A DNA stretch of 31,010 nucleotides, taken from IMG/VR virus record IMGVR_UViG_3300017713_000045, positions 1 to 31,010 of that record; one strand, written 5' to 3'. Positions 1 to 6,798 of this stretch are shown here, piece after piece; the stretch's first letter is position 1; each line of letters starts with the position of its first letter. Origin of the DNA: a virus. The position numbers and the translations under genes are program-made. The notes under the pieces were generated by a model. That model worked only from the letters and a program-made list of their open reading frames with translations. It ran no database searches and was not told the DNA's origin.

Positions 1-2
1 AT

Positions 3-161
3 GAAGCCGAAGAAACCGATGAAGCCCCGGAAGCCGAAGCCGGCGAAGAAGCCGAAATAGAAGATGGTGCTGAAGATGCAGTATTAGATGATGAAATCAC
101 AGATGAAGATATTGAAGCAGCTGTTGATGAATTAATTGACGATGAAGAAGACGAAAATTAA
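3..161 (+). CDS. gp67: Prohead core protein gp67-like, C-terminal part only
   Basis: Only the last 52 codons are in the window; the 5' end is cut by the window edge. The visible part is almost entirely Glu, Asp and Ala and ends in an acidic tail (DDEEDEN). T4 gp67 (PIP) is a small, highly acidic internal core protein encoded directly before 68-21-22-23, and the next four genes here are in exactly that order. The call therefore rests on position and composition rather than on a diagnostic motif. Such core proteins form the scaffold inside the prohead and are cut to peptides by the gp21 protease. The alternative is an acidic C-terminal tail of some other structural protein. Confidence 0.55.
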   Translation, partial: EAEETDEAPEAEAGEEAEIEDGAEDAVLDDEITDEDIEAAVDELIDDEEDEN

Positions 162-184
162 TTTAAACTCTAAACTCAAAGTGT

Positions 185-192
185 TATAAATA
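185..192 (+). promoter_or_regulatory. Late promoter TATAAATA before gp68/gp21
   Basis: An exact match to the T4-type late promoter octamer TATAAATA lies 27 bases before the gp68 start. It would be recognised by the gp55 sigma factor encoded in this window. The octamer sits inside a short inverted repeat, GTGTTA-TAAA-TAACAC (181-196). Confidence 0.7.
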
Positions 193-218
193 ACACATGG
201 TACTAAAAGGTTGCACTT

Positions 219-443
219 ATGATTAGTTTTTCTATGTTAAGAGAAAAAAGAAAAAAGGGGATGCCCCCGGGAGAGCATGTCTTCGACCAAAAGGTTGCAG
301 GATATGATCTTATGATTCATAAGGAAAAAGGCCGGTTTATCGCATACATTGATATGGAAAAATTCGATGAGTTTCGAAATATGAATGATGCAAAAAAAGC
401 CATGACGCAATTTGTAAAAATGGCTGGGAGGAAAAAACGATGA
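219..443 (+). CDS. gp68: Prohead core protein gp68
   Basis: A 74-residue basic protein directly before the prohead protease and overlapping it by 4 bases (ATGA). It contains a PPGEHVFDQKV segment near residues 16-26, then an IHKEKGRFIAYID segment; marine T4-like gp68 proteins of this short size have similar segments. T4 gp68 is longer (about 141 aa). It is a minor internal component of the prohead scaffold that affects head shape. An AAAGG stands 8 bases before the ATG. The call combines family resemblance with conserved gene order. Confidence 0.75.
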   Translation: MISFSMLREKRKKGMPPGEHVFDQKVAGYDLMIHKEKGRFIAYIDMEKFDEFRNMNDAKKAMTQFVKMAGRKKR

Positions 444-1096
444 AACTAATTACTGAATTCACAGAAAACGATGTGCAATGCATTGTCGAAAAAGCAGAAG
501 ACGGTACTAAGTCACATGTCATCGAAGGTGTTTTTGCCCAGGCAGACGGAAAGAATAGAAATGGTCGCATATATCCACTGCCAGTATTAACAGGCGCAGT
601 GAATGAATATGTCGAACAACAAGTTAATCAAGGACGAGCAGTTGGTGAATTAAACCATCCTGACGGTCCAACGATTAATCTTGATAAGGTATCCCATCGT
701 ATTACCGAACTAAAAATGGACGGTAAGAATGTGATGGGTAAGGCACGTATTTTGAGTACTCCAATGGGAATGATCGTTTCAGGTCTTCTTGAGGGTGGTG
801 TTCAATTAGGTGTATCAACTCGTGGTATGGGAAGTCTTGAGCAAAGAAATAACGCTATGTATGTCAAAGACGATTTTAAATTAAATACGATTGACATCGT
901 ACAGGATCCATCAGCACCTAATGCTTTCGTTAATGGAATAATGGAAGGTGTAGAATGGATATGGAATAACGGTATTATCGAAGCCCAAGAAATTGAAAGA
1001 ATAGAGACTGAAATTAAGAAAGCCCCTCGTGCTGATCTTTATGAGACGCAGGTACGTGAATTCAAAAATTTCCTCTCGTTACTGAAAACAAAATAG
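440..1096 (+). CDS. gp21: Prohead maturation protease gp21
   Basis: 218 residues, close to T4 gp21 (212). This serine protease assembles inside the prohead and cleaves core and shell proteins after L/I-x-E sites. The conserved N-terminal part is clear: a GKNRNGRIYP segment (37-46), GELNHP with a candidate catalytic His73, His86 in VSHRI, and GVSTRG with a candidate nucleophile Ser126, in the order expected for the herpesvirus-type assembly protease fold. The start overlaps gp68 (ATGA) and follows a GGGAGG Shine-Dalgarno. It lies immediately before its substrates, the scaffold and the major capsid protein. Confidence 0.93.
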   Translation: MKLITEFTENDVQCIVEKAEDGTKSHVIEGVFAQADGKNRNGRIYPLPVLTGAVNEYVEQQVNQGRAVGELNHPDGPTINLDKVSHRITELKMDGKNVMGKARILSTPMGMIVSGLLEGGVQLGVSTRGMGSLEQRNNAMYVKDDFKLNTIDIVQDPSAPNAFVNGIMEGVEWIWNNGIIEAQEIERIETEIKKAPRADLYETQVREFKNFLSLLKTK

Positions 1097-1107
1097 GAGA
1101 GTCAATT

Positions 1108-2046
1108 ATGACTGATCAAGTACAGGACCAGGAAATTGAGCTCAATGATGACGAGAATACGTTTGAAGAAGCTCACGATCCTAAAAATGCCGAAGCTGAC
1201 TCCATTGCATCTGTAGATAAAGCAGAAAATGCTGGTAAAACAGCAGCGAAGCGTAAAGGCGATAAGTCTGATGGCGAAAAATCCATCAAACCTGCCGCTA
1301 CAAAAGCGCCCGCACCGCAAGCAGAAGCCAATGACTTTAACGACGATCTGGAAGCCCTGATCGGAGAAGAAGCTACATTGTCTGAAGGATTCAAAGGCAA
1401 AGCCGCGATTATATTTGAAGCTGCAATCTCATCGAAAGTAGCAGAAGAAGTTAGTCGCATCGAGGAAAATTATTCAGCTCAACTCTCAGAAGAAGTTGAC
1501 ACATTCAAAGCCGAAATGGTTGAGAAGGTTGACGGTTATCTGAACTACGTAGTTGAAAATTGGATGAAAGAAAACGAAGTTGCAATTCAGTCCGGTCTAC
1601 GCACTGAAATCGCAGAAGAGTTTATGGACAAATTGCAGACACTATTTACAGAGTCTTATATTACTGTTCCAGAATCCAAAGTTGACCTAGTTGACGAGTT
1701 GTCAGAAGCTAATGCAGAGCAAGCCTCTAAATTGGACGAACAGACAGCAGACATCATCGCTATCCGTGAGGAACTAGAAAGCTATAAGCGTTACGAAATT
1801 ATTCGTGAAGCTGCTGCTGGCCTCGCTGAAACTCAAGTAGAAAAGCTAGTTAAGCTTTCTGAAGATGTAGACTTTGTAAGTGAAGAAGTTTTCGCTGAAA
1901 AAGTTGCTACTATCAAAGAAGCATATTTCAAAAAACCAGCTAAAGACACTGCAGAAGACATTGCTGAAGATGTAGCACATGAAGACGGAGATGTATCCGC
2001 TCCAATGGCTGCTTACCTAACAGCACTACGTAAACCAACTTATTAA
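1108..2046 (+). CDS. gp22: Scaffold (major prohead core) protein gp22
   Basis: 312 residues, very rich in Glu, Lys and Ala, with long heptad-like helical stretches (roughly residues 90-260), as expected for the T4 gp22 scaffold (269 aa). It forms the inner core around which the shell assembles and is degraded by gp21; several L-x-E tripeptides that could be cut are visible. Residues 1-75 are low-complexity and charged, making it somewhat longer than T4 gp22. The start follows an AGGAG ribosome binding site 11 bases after the protease gene. Position between 21 and 23 makes the call firm although scaffold sequences diverge fast. Confidence 0.9.
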   Translation: MTDQVQDQEIELNDDENTFEEAHDPKNAEADSIASVDKAENAGKTAAKRKGDKSDGEKSIKPAATKAPAPQAEANDFNDDLEALIGEEATLSEGFKGKAAIIFEAAISSKVAEEVSRIEENYSAQLSEEVDTFKAEMVEKVDGYLNYVVENWMKENEVAIQSGLRTEIAEEFMDKLQTLFTESYITVPESKVDLVDELSEANAEQASKLDEQTADIIAIREELESYKRYEIIREAAAGLAETQVEKLVKLSEDVDFVSEEVFAEKVATIKEAYFKKPAKDTAEDIAEDVAHEDGDVSAPMAAYLTALRKPTY

Positions 2047-2060
2047 GGGAGTTCCAAAAG

Positions 2061-3398
2061 ATGGAAACTTACGATAAACTAACCCAGAAATGGGCTCCGG
2101 TACTGAATGAAGGTACTGAAATCAAGGACTCACACAAACGTGCAGTTACTGCCGTTGTTCTTGAAAACCAAGAAAAAGAGTTTGCTTCACAAAATGAGCA
2201 AGCTGGAATGCTAAACGAAGCTGGCCCAGGCAACGCAGTATCATCTGCAGCTAACTGGAACCCAGTTCTAATCTCACTTGTACGACGTGCAATGCCTAAC
2301 ATGATGGCATATGACGTATGTGGTGTTCAGCCAATGACTGGTCCAACAGGACTTATCTTTGCAATGAAATCACGTTACGGTGCTGGTGCAACATCATCAA
2401 CTGAAGCGCTTTATAACGAAGCTCTTACAGGTCACGCAGGTGACTCATCTGTAACTGAAAACAGCAATCCTTCAGGTCTTAGCGGAATTGATCCAGCTGC
2501 AGGTAACGTAGCGGGTGACTCTTCACTTGACTCCGAGCGTGTAACTGGTGGTACTGCTGGCGGTATGTCAACTGCAGACGCTGAGGGTCTTGGATCTTCT
2601 GGTCAAGGTCCATCATCTACTTTCAACGAAATGGGTTTCACCATTGAAAAAGCAACTGTGACTGCAAAATCACGTGCTTTGAAAGCAGAATATAGCTTAG
2701 AACTTGCTCAGGATCTTAAAGCCATTCACGGCCTAGATGCTGAAACAGAACTAGCGAACATCTTGTCAACTGAGATTCTTGCTGAAATCAACCGCGAAGT
2801 AATTCGTACAATCAACTCACAAGCCAAAACTGGTGCATTGACTGCTAACACAGCTATTAATGGTATCTTTGACCTTAGCACAGATGCTGATGGTCGTTGG
2901 TCAGTTGAGAAGATCAAAGGCTTGATCATGCAGCTAGAGCGTGAATCAAATGCGATTGCTAAAGAAACAAGACGTGGTAAAGGTAACTTCATGATCTGTT
3001 CTTCTGACGTAGCATCTGCTTTGTCAGCATCAGGCATGTTGGACTATAGCCCAGCAATGAGCACAAACCTTAACGTTGATGACACAGGCAACACATTCGC
3101 TGGTGTTCTTAACGGTCGTATGCGTGTCTATATTGACCCATATGCAACTGCTGATTACGCAAACGTTGGTTATAAAGGTACTAACCCTTATGACGCTGGT
3201 GTATTCTATTGCCCATACGTACCATTAACTATGGTTCGTGCGGTTGCGGAAGACACATTCCAGCCAAAAATCGGGTTCAAAACTCGTTACGGCATGGCAT
3301 CTAACCCATTCGTAGGATCAACTCCTGCAGACGGACTAGCAGCTGTTAAAACTAACCAATACTACCGTATCTTCCGCGTGGACAACATCCTAGCGTAA
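2061..3398 (+). CDS. gp23: Major capsid protein gp23
   Basis: 445 residues with HK97-fold T4-type capsid features: the NWNPVLISLVRRAMPNMMAYD stretch (near 65-85), GVQPMTGPTGLIFAMKSRY (87-105), and a C-terminal PYVPLTMVRAV plus GFKTRYGM segment. It forms the shell hexamers. A likely gp21 cleavage site is M-L-N-E followed by Ala (after Glu53), matching the L-x-E rule; T4 gp23 is cut after residue 65. The start has an AAGGGAG ribosome binding site. T4 gp23 is larger (521 aa); marine relatives are typically shorter. A strong terminator follows, ending the head operon. Confidence 0.97.
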   Translation: METYDKLTQKWAPVLNEGTEIKDSHKRAVTAVVLENQEKEFASQNEQAGMLNEAGPGNAVSSAANWNPVLISLVRRAMPNMMAYDVCGVQPMTGPTGLIFAMKSRYGAGATSSTEALYNEALTGHAGDSSVTENSNPSGLSGIDPAAGNVAGDSSLDSERVTGGTAGGMSTADAEGLGSSGQGPSSTFNEMGFTIEKATVTAKSRALKAEYSLELAQDLKAIHGLDAETELANILSTEILAEINREVIRTINSQAKTGALTANTAINGIFDLSTDADGRWSVEKIKGLIMQLERESNAIAKETRRGKGNFMICSSDVASALSASGMLDYSPAMSTNLNVDDTGNTFAGVLNGRMRVYIDPYATADYANVGYKGTNPYDAGVFYCPYVPLTMVRAVAEDTFQPKIGFKTRYGMASNPFVGSTPADGLAAVKTNQYYRIFRVDNILA

Positions 3399-3406
3399 GT
3401 TAAGTA

Positions 3407-3434
3407 TAAAAAAAGGAGGGAACCAACCCTCCTT
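3407..3434 (-). terminator. Terminator of the minus-strand three-gene operon
   Basis: Read on the minus strand this is an 8-bp perfect stem AAGGAGGG/CCCTCCTT with a 6-base loop, followed by a run of seven T (3413-3407 on +). It lies past the + terminator, so the two convergent terminators are interlocked: each transcript passes the other's hairpin first. Confidence 0.75.
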
Positions 3435-3447
3435 ACACTACCAAACT

Positions 3448-3471
3448 GGGGCGCTTCGGCGTCCCTTTTTT
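3448..3471 (+). terminator. Intrinsic terminator after gp23
   Basis: A 7-bp stem GGGGCGC/GCGTCCC (one G-U pair) is closed by a UUCG tetraloop and followed by six T. This is a textbook rho-independent terminator at the end of the head-gene operon. Confidence 0.92.
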
Positions 3472-3850
3472 ATGAAACCATACGATCTTCTGAAATTTCA
3501 TCTTCAAATACATGCATGCGTGTGAAACCTAAAGGATCAACCATCCACATTTTAGTGCCATCAAGTTCAATGATATCACCAACTGATGTAGATGTAGCCT
3601 TATCATTACACTTTTCAACTCTTTCAGGATCATTCCAAACATTAGTAAGTTTGAATATTTCATCTAAATCATCTGATTTAAGTTCATAAGCTAACTTATA
3701 ATATTGTTGATAATGAGGCATCCAACCTTTGAACCCCTCATTCATCACATTCATTTTTGCTTTTCCAGCATCAATTTGATCCCAACCATGCTTATTGATT
3801 GCATCACGTTGAGTTTTAGTTAAGATAATTTGATATACACGTGCGGCCAT
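3470..3850 (-). CDS. Conserved phage protein of unknown function (126 aa)
   Basis: Last gene of a three-gene minus-strand operon. Its ATG overlaps the stop of the gene before it (TAATG) and has an AAGGGAG ribosome binding site. The N-terminal half is charged and helical with a tyrosine-rich stretch (around 48-54). The C-terminal half has a TSTSVGDIIELDGTKMWMVD segment followed by GF; an S-x-S-x-G-D ... GF arrangement recurs in small phage and plasmid proteins of unknown role. No catalytic motif, membrane segment or signal peptide is seen. The stop codon lies within the T-run of the opposing gp23 terminator. Confidence 0.75.
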   Translation of the reverse strand: MAARVYQIILTKTQRDAINKHGWDQIDAGKAKMNVMNEGFKGWMPHYQQYYKLAYELKSDDLDEIFKLTNVWNDPERVEKCNDKATSTSVGDIIELDGTKMWMVDPLGFTRMHVFEDEISEDRMVS

Positions 3851-3972
3851 TATACATTCTCCCTTTCGTCAATCACTTTTGACATCCAAACTTTCATCAT
3901 TGCTAAGTTTTCAGTGTGATTTTCATCCCACAAATCAAGCATCATTTCGAAGTATTCTTTTGAATCTAACAT
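3850..3972 (-). CDS. Small unknown protein (40 aa) in minus-strand operon
   Basis: A short reading frame, MLDSKEYFEMM... to ...SKVIDERENV, acidic and probably helical. It is joined to both neighbours by TAATG stop/start overlaps, and a GAGGAAGC ribosome binding site precedes its ATG. This tight packing is the main evidence that it is translated. No family is recognised. Confidence 0.7.
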   Translation of the reverse strand: MLDSKEYFEMMLDLWDENHTENLAMMKVWMSKVIDERENV

Positions 3973-4343
3973 TAAGCTTCCTCTAATTCTAATTGATATT
4001 CATTCCAACCATGATTTTTCAATGAAGAATAAAGCCATTCTTCGCCATCCCAAAGATAAAGAAATTGTGCTCCACAATATTCCCAACCTGTAAGAAGGTA
4101 TTCATCAGAACATTCATACACAACTGCTGTATCAGTGTTTGCAGATTTGTCAATACTATCTTGAAGATTTTCATTCAAAGCAGAAATGTAACCACTGTTT
4201 GCAACAGCTGAGGCAAGTTCTTGTGTATTATAGGCTTCTTTTAGCATCATGCCATTGTAAGCAAGATAACCATCATAGTGACAATAAGATGCAGTCACAG
4301 AGCCATCTTCGTTTTTAATGGCAATCATAGATGATGTTCCCAT
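3972..4343 (-). CDS. Conserved phage protein, MGT-S family (123 aa)
   Basis: First gene of the minus-strand operon, with an AAGGAG ribosome binding site. The N-terminus MGTSSMIAIKNEDGSV, a YCHYDGY motif (20-26) and a late YCGAQFLYLWDG segment match a family of small phage proteins that usually begin MGTRSxI and contain YCHWDGY. Their function is not known to me. There is no membrane segment. A promoter (4375-4403, minus) stands directly upstream, so this operon can be transcribed independently of the head genes it faces. Confidence 0.8.
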   Translation of the reverse strand: MGTSSMIAIKNEDGSVTASYCHYDGYLAYNGMMLKEAYNTQELASAVANSGYISALNENLQDSIDKSANTDTAVVYECSDEYLLTGWEYCGAQFLYLWDGEEWLYSSLKNHGWNEYQLELEEA

Positions 4344-4374
4344 TTGTAGTCTCCTTTATTTACTTTATATTATC

Positions 4375-4403
4375 AATATACACTATCTTCTAACAGTTGT
4401 AAA
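4375..4403 (-). promoter_or_regulatory. Sigma70-like promoter for the minus-strand operon
   Basis: On the minus strand: TTTACA (4403-4398), a 17-bp spacer, then TATATT (4380-4375). This is the same spacing as the other early-type promoters in the window. The predicted +1 is about 4368, before the AAGGAG of the first gene. Confidence 0.65.
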
Positions 4404-4467
4404 TAGTTATTTTCAAACAAAATGAAAATAGTTTATAAATGTGTTAAAAAAGATACACATTTTTTCA

Positions 4468-4475
4468 TATAAATA
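4468..4475 (+). promoter_or_regulatory. Late promoter TATAAATA before the tail-tube gene
   Basis: Exact late octamer TATAAATA, 23 bases before the gp19-like start, with an AAAGGA ribosome binding site in between. It fits a virion gene read by gp55-polymerase. Confidence 0.8.
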
Positions 4476-4498
4476 GACATGTAATTAAAGGATATAAT

Positions 4499-5011
4499 AT
4501 GGCCACTACAGTTTCAAAATTCGAAGGAACAAACTTTTTACAGCCAACAGGTTTTAAAGTAGTTGTAAATAGAGATAGATTCAAAAACTTAGAATTCTTT
4601 GCACAGTCAGTACAGCATCCTGATGTCAGTGTATCTCCCGCAATTCAAACGTTTCGTCGTTCTAATGTATATCTTCCTGGTGATAAGCTAGAATATGGCA
4701 CGCTTACGATTGATACAATTCTTGATGAGAATATGAATGTATATAAAGAAATGCATGATTGGCTTACAGTTGGAGTTGAACAAAAACAAACCCCATCTGA
4801 TGGCAATACAATTATAAGTCAAGATAAAAGCTTTTATGATATTAGCGTTCTTGTATTAAGTAGCCATAACAATACGATTGATACAATCCGATATAAAGAT
4901 GCGTTTCCTACAAACCTTGGCACAATCAATTTTCAATCTACAGTTGACGGTGTACAATTTATAACATTTCCTGTAACTTTTGCATATACAACGTTTACAA
5001 TTACTAAATAA
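4499..5011 (+). CDS. gp19: Tail tube protein (gp19-like)
   Basis: 170 residues, close to T4 gp19 (163). The sequence has TGFKVVVNRDRFKNLEFFAQSV (near 17-38), PGDKLEYGTLTI and a beta-rich C-terminus ending FAYTTFTI; marine T4-like tail-tube monomers have comparable segments. Such proteins stack as hexamers to form the inner tail tube. The gp19/gp54 fold is shared by tube and tube-initiator proteins, so a baseplate tube-initiator role is the main alternative. It has its own late promoter and ribosome binding site, as expected for a late structural gene, although it is followed by the recombination gene uvsY. Confidence 0.75.
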   Translation: MATTVSKFEGTNFLQPTGFKVVVNRDRFKNLEFFAQSVQHPDVSVSPAIQTFRRSNVYLPGDKLEYGTLTIDTILDENMNVYKEMHDWLTVGVEQKQTPSDGNTIISQDKSFYDISVLVLSSHNNTIDTIRYKDAFPTNLGTINFQSTVDGVQFITFPVTFAYTTFTITK

Positions 5012-5022
5012 TACGTTATAAT
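4994..5022 (+). promoter_or_regulatory. Promoter for uvsY, predicted leaderless
   Basis: TTTACA (4994-4999), 17-bp spacer, TATAAT (5017-5022), within the end of the tail-tube gene. The predicted +1 (seventh base after the -10 hexamer) is 5029, the A of the uvsY ATG, and no ribosome binding site precedes that ATG. Confidence 0.7.
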
Positions 5023-5028
5023 AATACT

Positions 5029-5475
5029 ATGAAATATCTTGAACAAATCCTACAGATGTGGGAAAAAGACTCGAAGATCGATAATACATCATTAGATGAG
5101 TCTTCTCGTCAATCCCCAGTGTTACATGCTAAATATTTGCCATTGCTTGCTGAAGCTAAAATTGCGTTGAGACGTGCTCATGCAGAACAAAAAGTATTGC
5201 TAAAACAAAAGTGGCTATATTATAATGGCAAAATGAATAAAGAGCAAATTGAAGCACACGGTTGGGACTTCGATCCGTTTGAAGGATTACGTGTATTAAA
5301 GGGTGAGATGGATTATTATTATGATGCTGATACAGATATACAAGCATCAGAACAAAAAATAGATCAGTGGAAGATAACAGTTGAAACGCTAACCGAGATT
5401 GTTGATAATATTAAATGGCGGCATCAAACAATAGGCAATATGATTAAATGGCGAATGTTTGAAGCTGGTGGTTAA
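5029..5475 (+). CDS. uvsY: UvsY recombination mediator
   Basis: 148 residues (T4 UvsY 137). UvsY loads the UvsX recombinase onto gp32-coated single-stranded DNA. Matching features are the N-terminal helix with KDSKIDNTSLDE, the central LRRAHAEQKVLLKQKWLYYNG stretch (T4 has a comparable A-x-K-x-x-LK-x-x-x-DYYSG pattern), and the C-terminal IKWRMFEAGG ending like the T4 MRAFEAGK. The full-length match fixes the start at the ATG, which has no Shine-Dalgarno and sits at the predicted +1 of its promoter. It ends 4 bases into a convergent minus-strand gene. Confidence 0.92.
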   Translation: MKYLEQILQMWEKDSKIDNTSLDESSRQSPVLHAKYLPLLAEAKIALRRAHAEQKVLLKQKWLYYNGKMNKEQIEAHGWDFDPFEGLRVLKGEMDYYYDADTDIQASEQKIDQWKITVETLTEIVDNIKWRHQTIGNMIKWRMFEAGG

Positions 5476-5837
5476 ACTTCTACACCTGATGTAAGAACAC
5501 TTTCAATTAATGGTGTAACTGTATTCCAATCAATCTGCATTAAAAATGCTTGATGTTTATCGTGCAATGCTTTTGATGGCCAATCTTTTACAACTGTAAG
5601 AGTTTGATTTTCTGCATCAAATGATTCTGAAACTGGAGCTGCATTTAAAACTGTTGTTATATCATCTTTATAAGTTGCCCAATCAGTTAAGCCTAATGCA
5701 TTAATTTCAGCTAAAATTTGCGAAACACTTTTTGCTTCAAAAATTGCGTCAAATTCAGTTTGATTTGATGGCTTAGGATCTGGATAAGCAGCATTCCAAA
5801 TATGGCCAGTATGGGTTTTAGTTACTCGGTAAGCCAT
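5472..5837 (-). CDS. Unknown late protein (121 aa)
   Basis: Acidic to neutral protein with no recognised family. It begins MAYRVTKTHTGHIW and has a long central helical region (SVSQILAEINALGLTDWATYKDD, split near 37-59). It has an AGGAG ribosome binding site and, 33 bases before the ATG, a minus-strand late promoter TATAAATA. That promoter suggests late expression, which would fit a virion or assembly role; this is inference. It converges on uvsY with a 4-base overlap of stops and no room for a terminator between them. Confidence 0.75.
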   Translation of the reverse strand: MAYRVTKTHTGHIWNAAYPDPKPSNQTEFDAIFEAKSVSQILAEINALGLTDWATYKDDITTVLNAAPVSESFDAENQTLTVVKDWPSKALHDKHQAFLMQIDWNTVTPLIESVLTSGVEV

Positions 5838-5864
5838 GTGTTCTCCTATTAAGTTTGGCGTTAT

Positions 5865-6764
5865 TTATCTATTTATACGTACTGTATCGAGAGTTGTACA
5901 ATGAGGACCACCTAAAAGATATCTTGCATATGGTAGACTTACTGTTTCAACTGTATAATTCATATCACGAAATTTTTTAATTAACTTTGTTTGATCTTGA
6001 TCAAGCACAATAACACCAGGCTCTATAGTAAGAATATTCATACCTACCCACTTTGATGCAATATTATAATCGTTTGATATATCTCGTATTTCATCTGGTT
6101 CAATCCAGACACATTCCCATTTCTTTAAAAATTCAGGCAAGTGTTCTTCGGAGCATCTTGCCTTATTTATTAATATAACCCCTTCTTTGATTGGCACAAG
6201 AGTTGAATCTAAATGTGAGCCTTGATATAAACCTTTAAGTATGTGTACGTTATATTCTTTGCCTAATGTTTCTTGTAACCATAAGCCACCTTTAAGCGAG
6301 CCAGTTCCGCTTACGAGATATAAAATATCCCTATTACAGCGAATAATATTAGCGGCGTCGAAATATAAGTCGGGATCGTCAAGCGGTGCATGAATAATTT
6401 CTCCTAGTTTAAAATGATGTTTTAATGCAGGCCATTCTTCCCTGCGATATGTGAATCTGGTAGGTGTATATATAACTTTGTTACCAATGATAAGAACAGT
6501 ATCTCGCGTTGAATAAGCACCGAAACCATTTACAGTTTCATAGTTTCGAGCCTTTGGACGAAGTACATTCACACCATAAGTTTTCATTTTATTTGAATAC
6601 TCAGTTAAGCCCTGTTCTGTTTGTTCAATAATGTGAGAAGGCATTTTTTGACCTGAAGGAAGAATCTCCCACTTAACACCATCGGCTATGGGCCAATACA
6701 TACCACGAGCCGTTCCCAATATAACTTCCTTAAGAGGATCCCATTCATTATGACTATAAACCAT
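5865..6764 (-). CDS. Amidinotransferase-family enzyme (glycine/inosamine amidinotransferase-like)
   Basis: 299 residues with the guanidino-group modifying enzyme (pentein) layout: an STRDTVLIIGN segment (85-95), FDAAN with Asp136, GSHLD with His184 and Asp186, and GGPHCTTLD with the candidate nucleophile Cys289 ten residues from the end. The order Asp ... His-x-Asp ... C-terminal Cys matches arginine:glycine and inosamine-phosphate amidinotransferases, which move an amidino group from arginine to an acceptor amine through a Cys intermediate. Arginine deiminase or dihydrolase activity remains possible. Length is slightly short of typical bacterial members. Ribosome binding site TAGGAG. The acceptor is unknown; this looks like an acquired metabolic gene between uvsY and uvsW. 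Confidence 0.85.
   Translation of the reverse strand: MVYSHNEWDPLKEVILGTARGMYWPIADGVKWEILPSGQKMPSHIIEQTEQGLTEYSNKMKTYGVNVLRPKARNYETVNGFGAYSTRDTVLIIGNKVIYTPTRFTYRREEWPALKHHFKLGEIIHAPLDDPDLYFDAANIIRCNRDILYLVSGTGSLKGGLWLQETLGKEYNVHILKGLYQGSHLDSTLVPIKEGVILINKARCSEEHLPEFLKKWECVWIEPDEIRDISNDYNIASKWVGMNILTIEPGVIVLDQDQTKLIKKFRDMNYTVETVSLPYARYLLGGPHCTTLDTVRINR
5870..5877 (-). promoter_or_regulatory. Minus-strand late promoter TATAAATA
   Basis: Exact late octamer on the minus strand, inside the last codons of the amidinotransferase gene and 33 bases before the 121-residue gene. A second near copy (GATAAATA) follows immediately downstream. Confidence 0.65.
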
Positions 6765-6792
6765 TTACTCACTCCTATTTGAATTATATATA
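6764..6792 (+). promoter_or_regulatory. Promoter for uvsW, predicted leaderless
   Basis: TTTACT (6764-6769), 17-bp spacer, TATATA (6787-6792). The predicted +1 is 6799, the A of the uvsW ATG; no ribosome binding site precedes it. The -35 element overlaps the start codon of the divergent amidinotransferase gene. Confidence 0.55.
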
Positions 6793-6798
6793 AAAATT

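Noticed and set aside
1-60. Open frame starting with ATG at base 1
   Set aside because: It gives a Lys/Pro-rich shadow ending at 60; the frame beginning at base 3 continues to 161 with the acidic composition expected of gp67.
4405-4437. Imperfect inverted repeat ATTTTC ... GAAAAT between divergent promoters
   Set aside because: Short A/T arms are expected by chance in such AT-rich spacer DNA.
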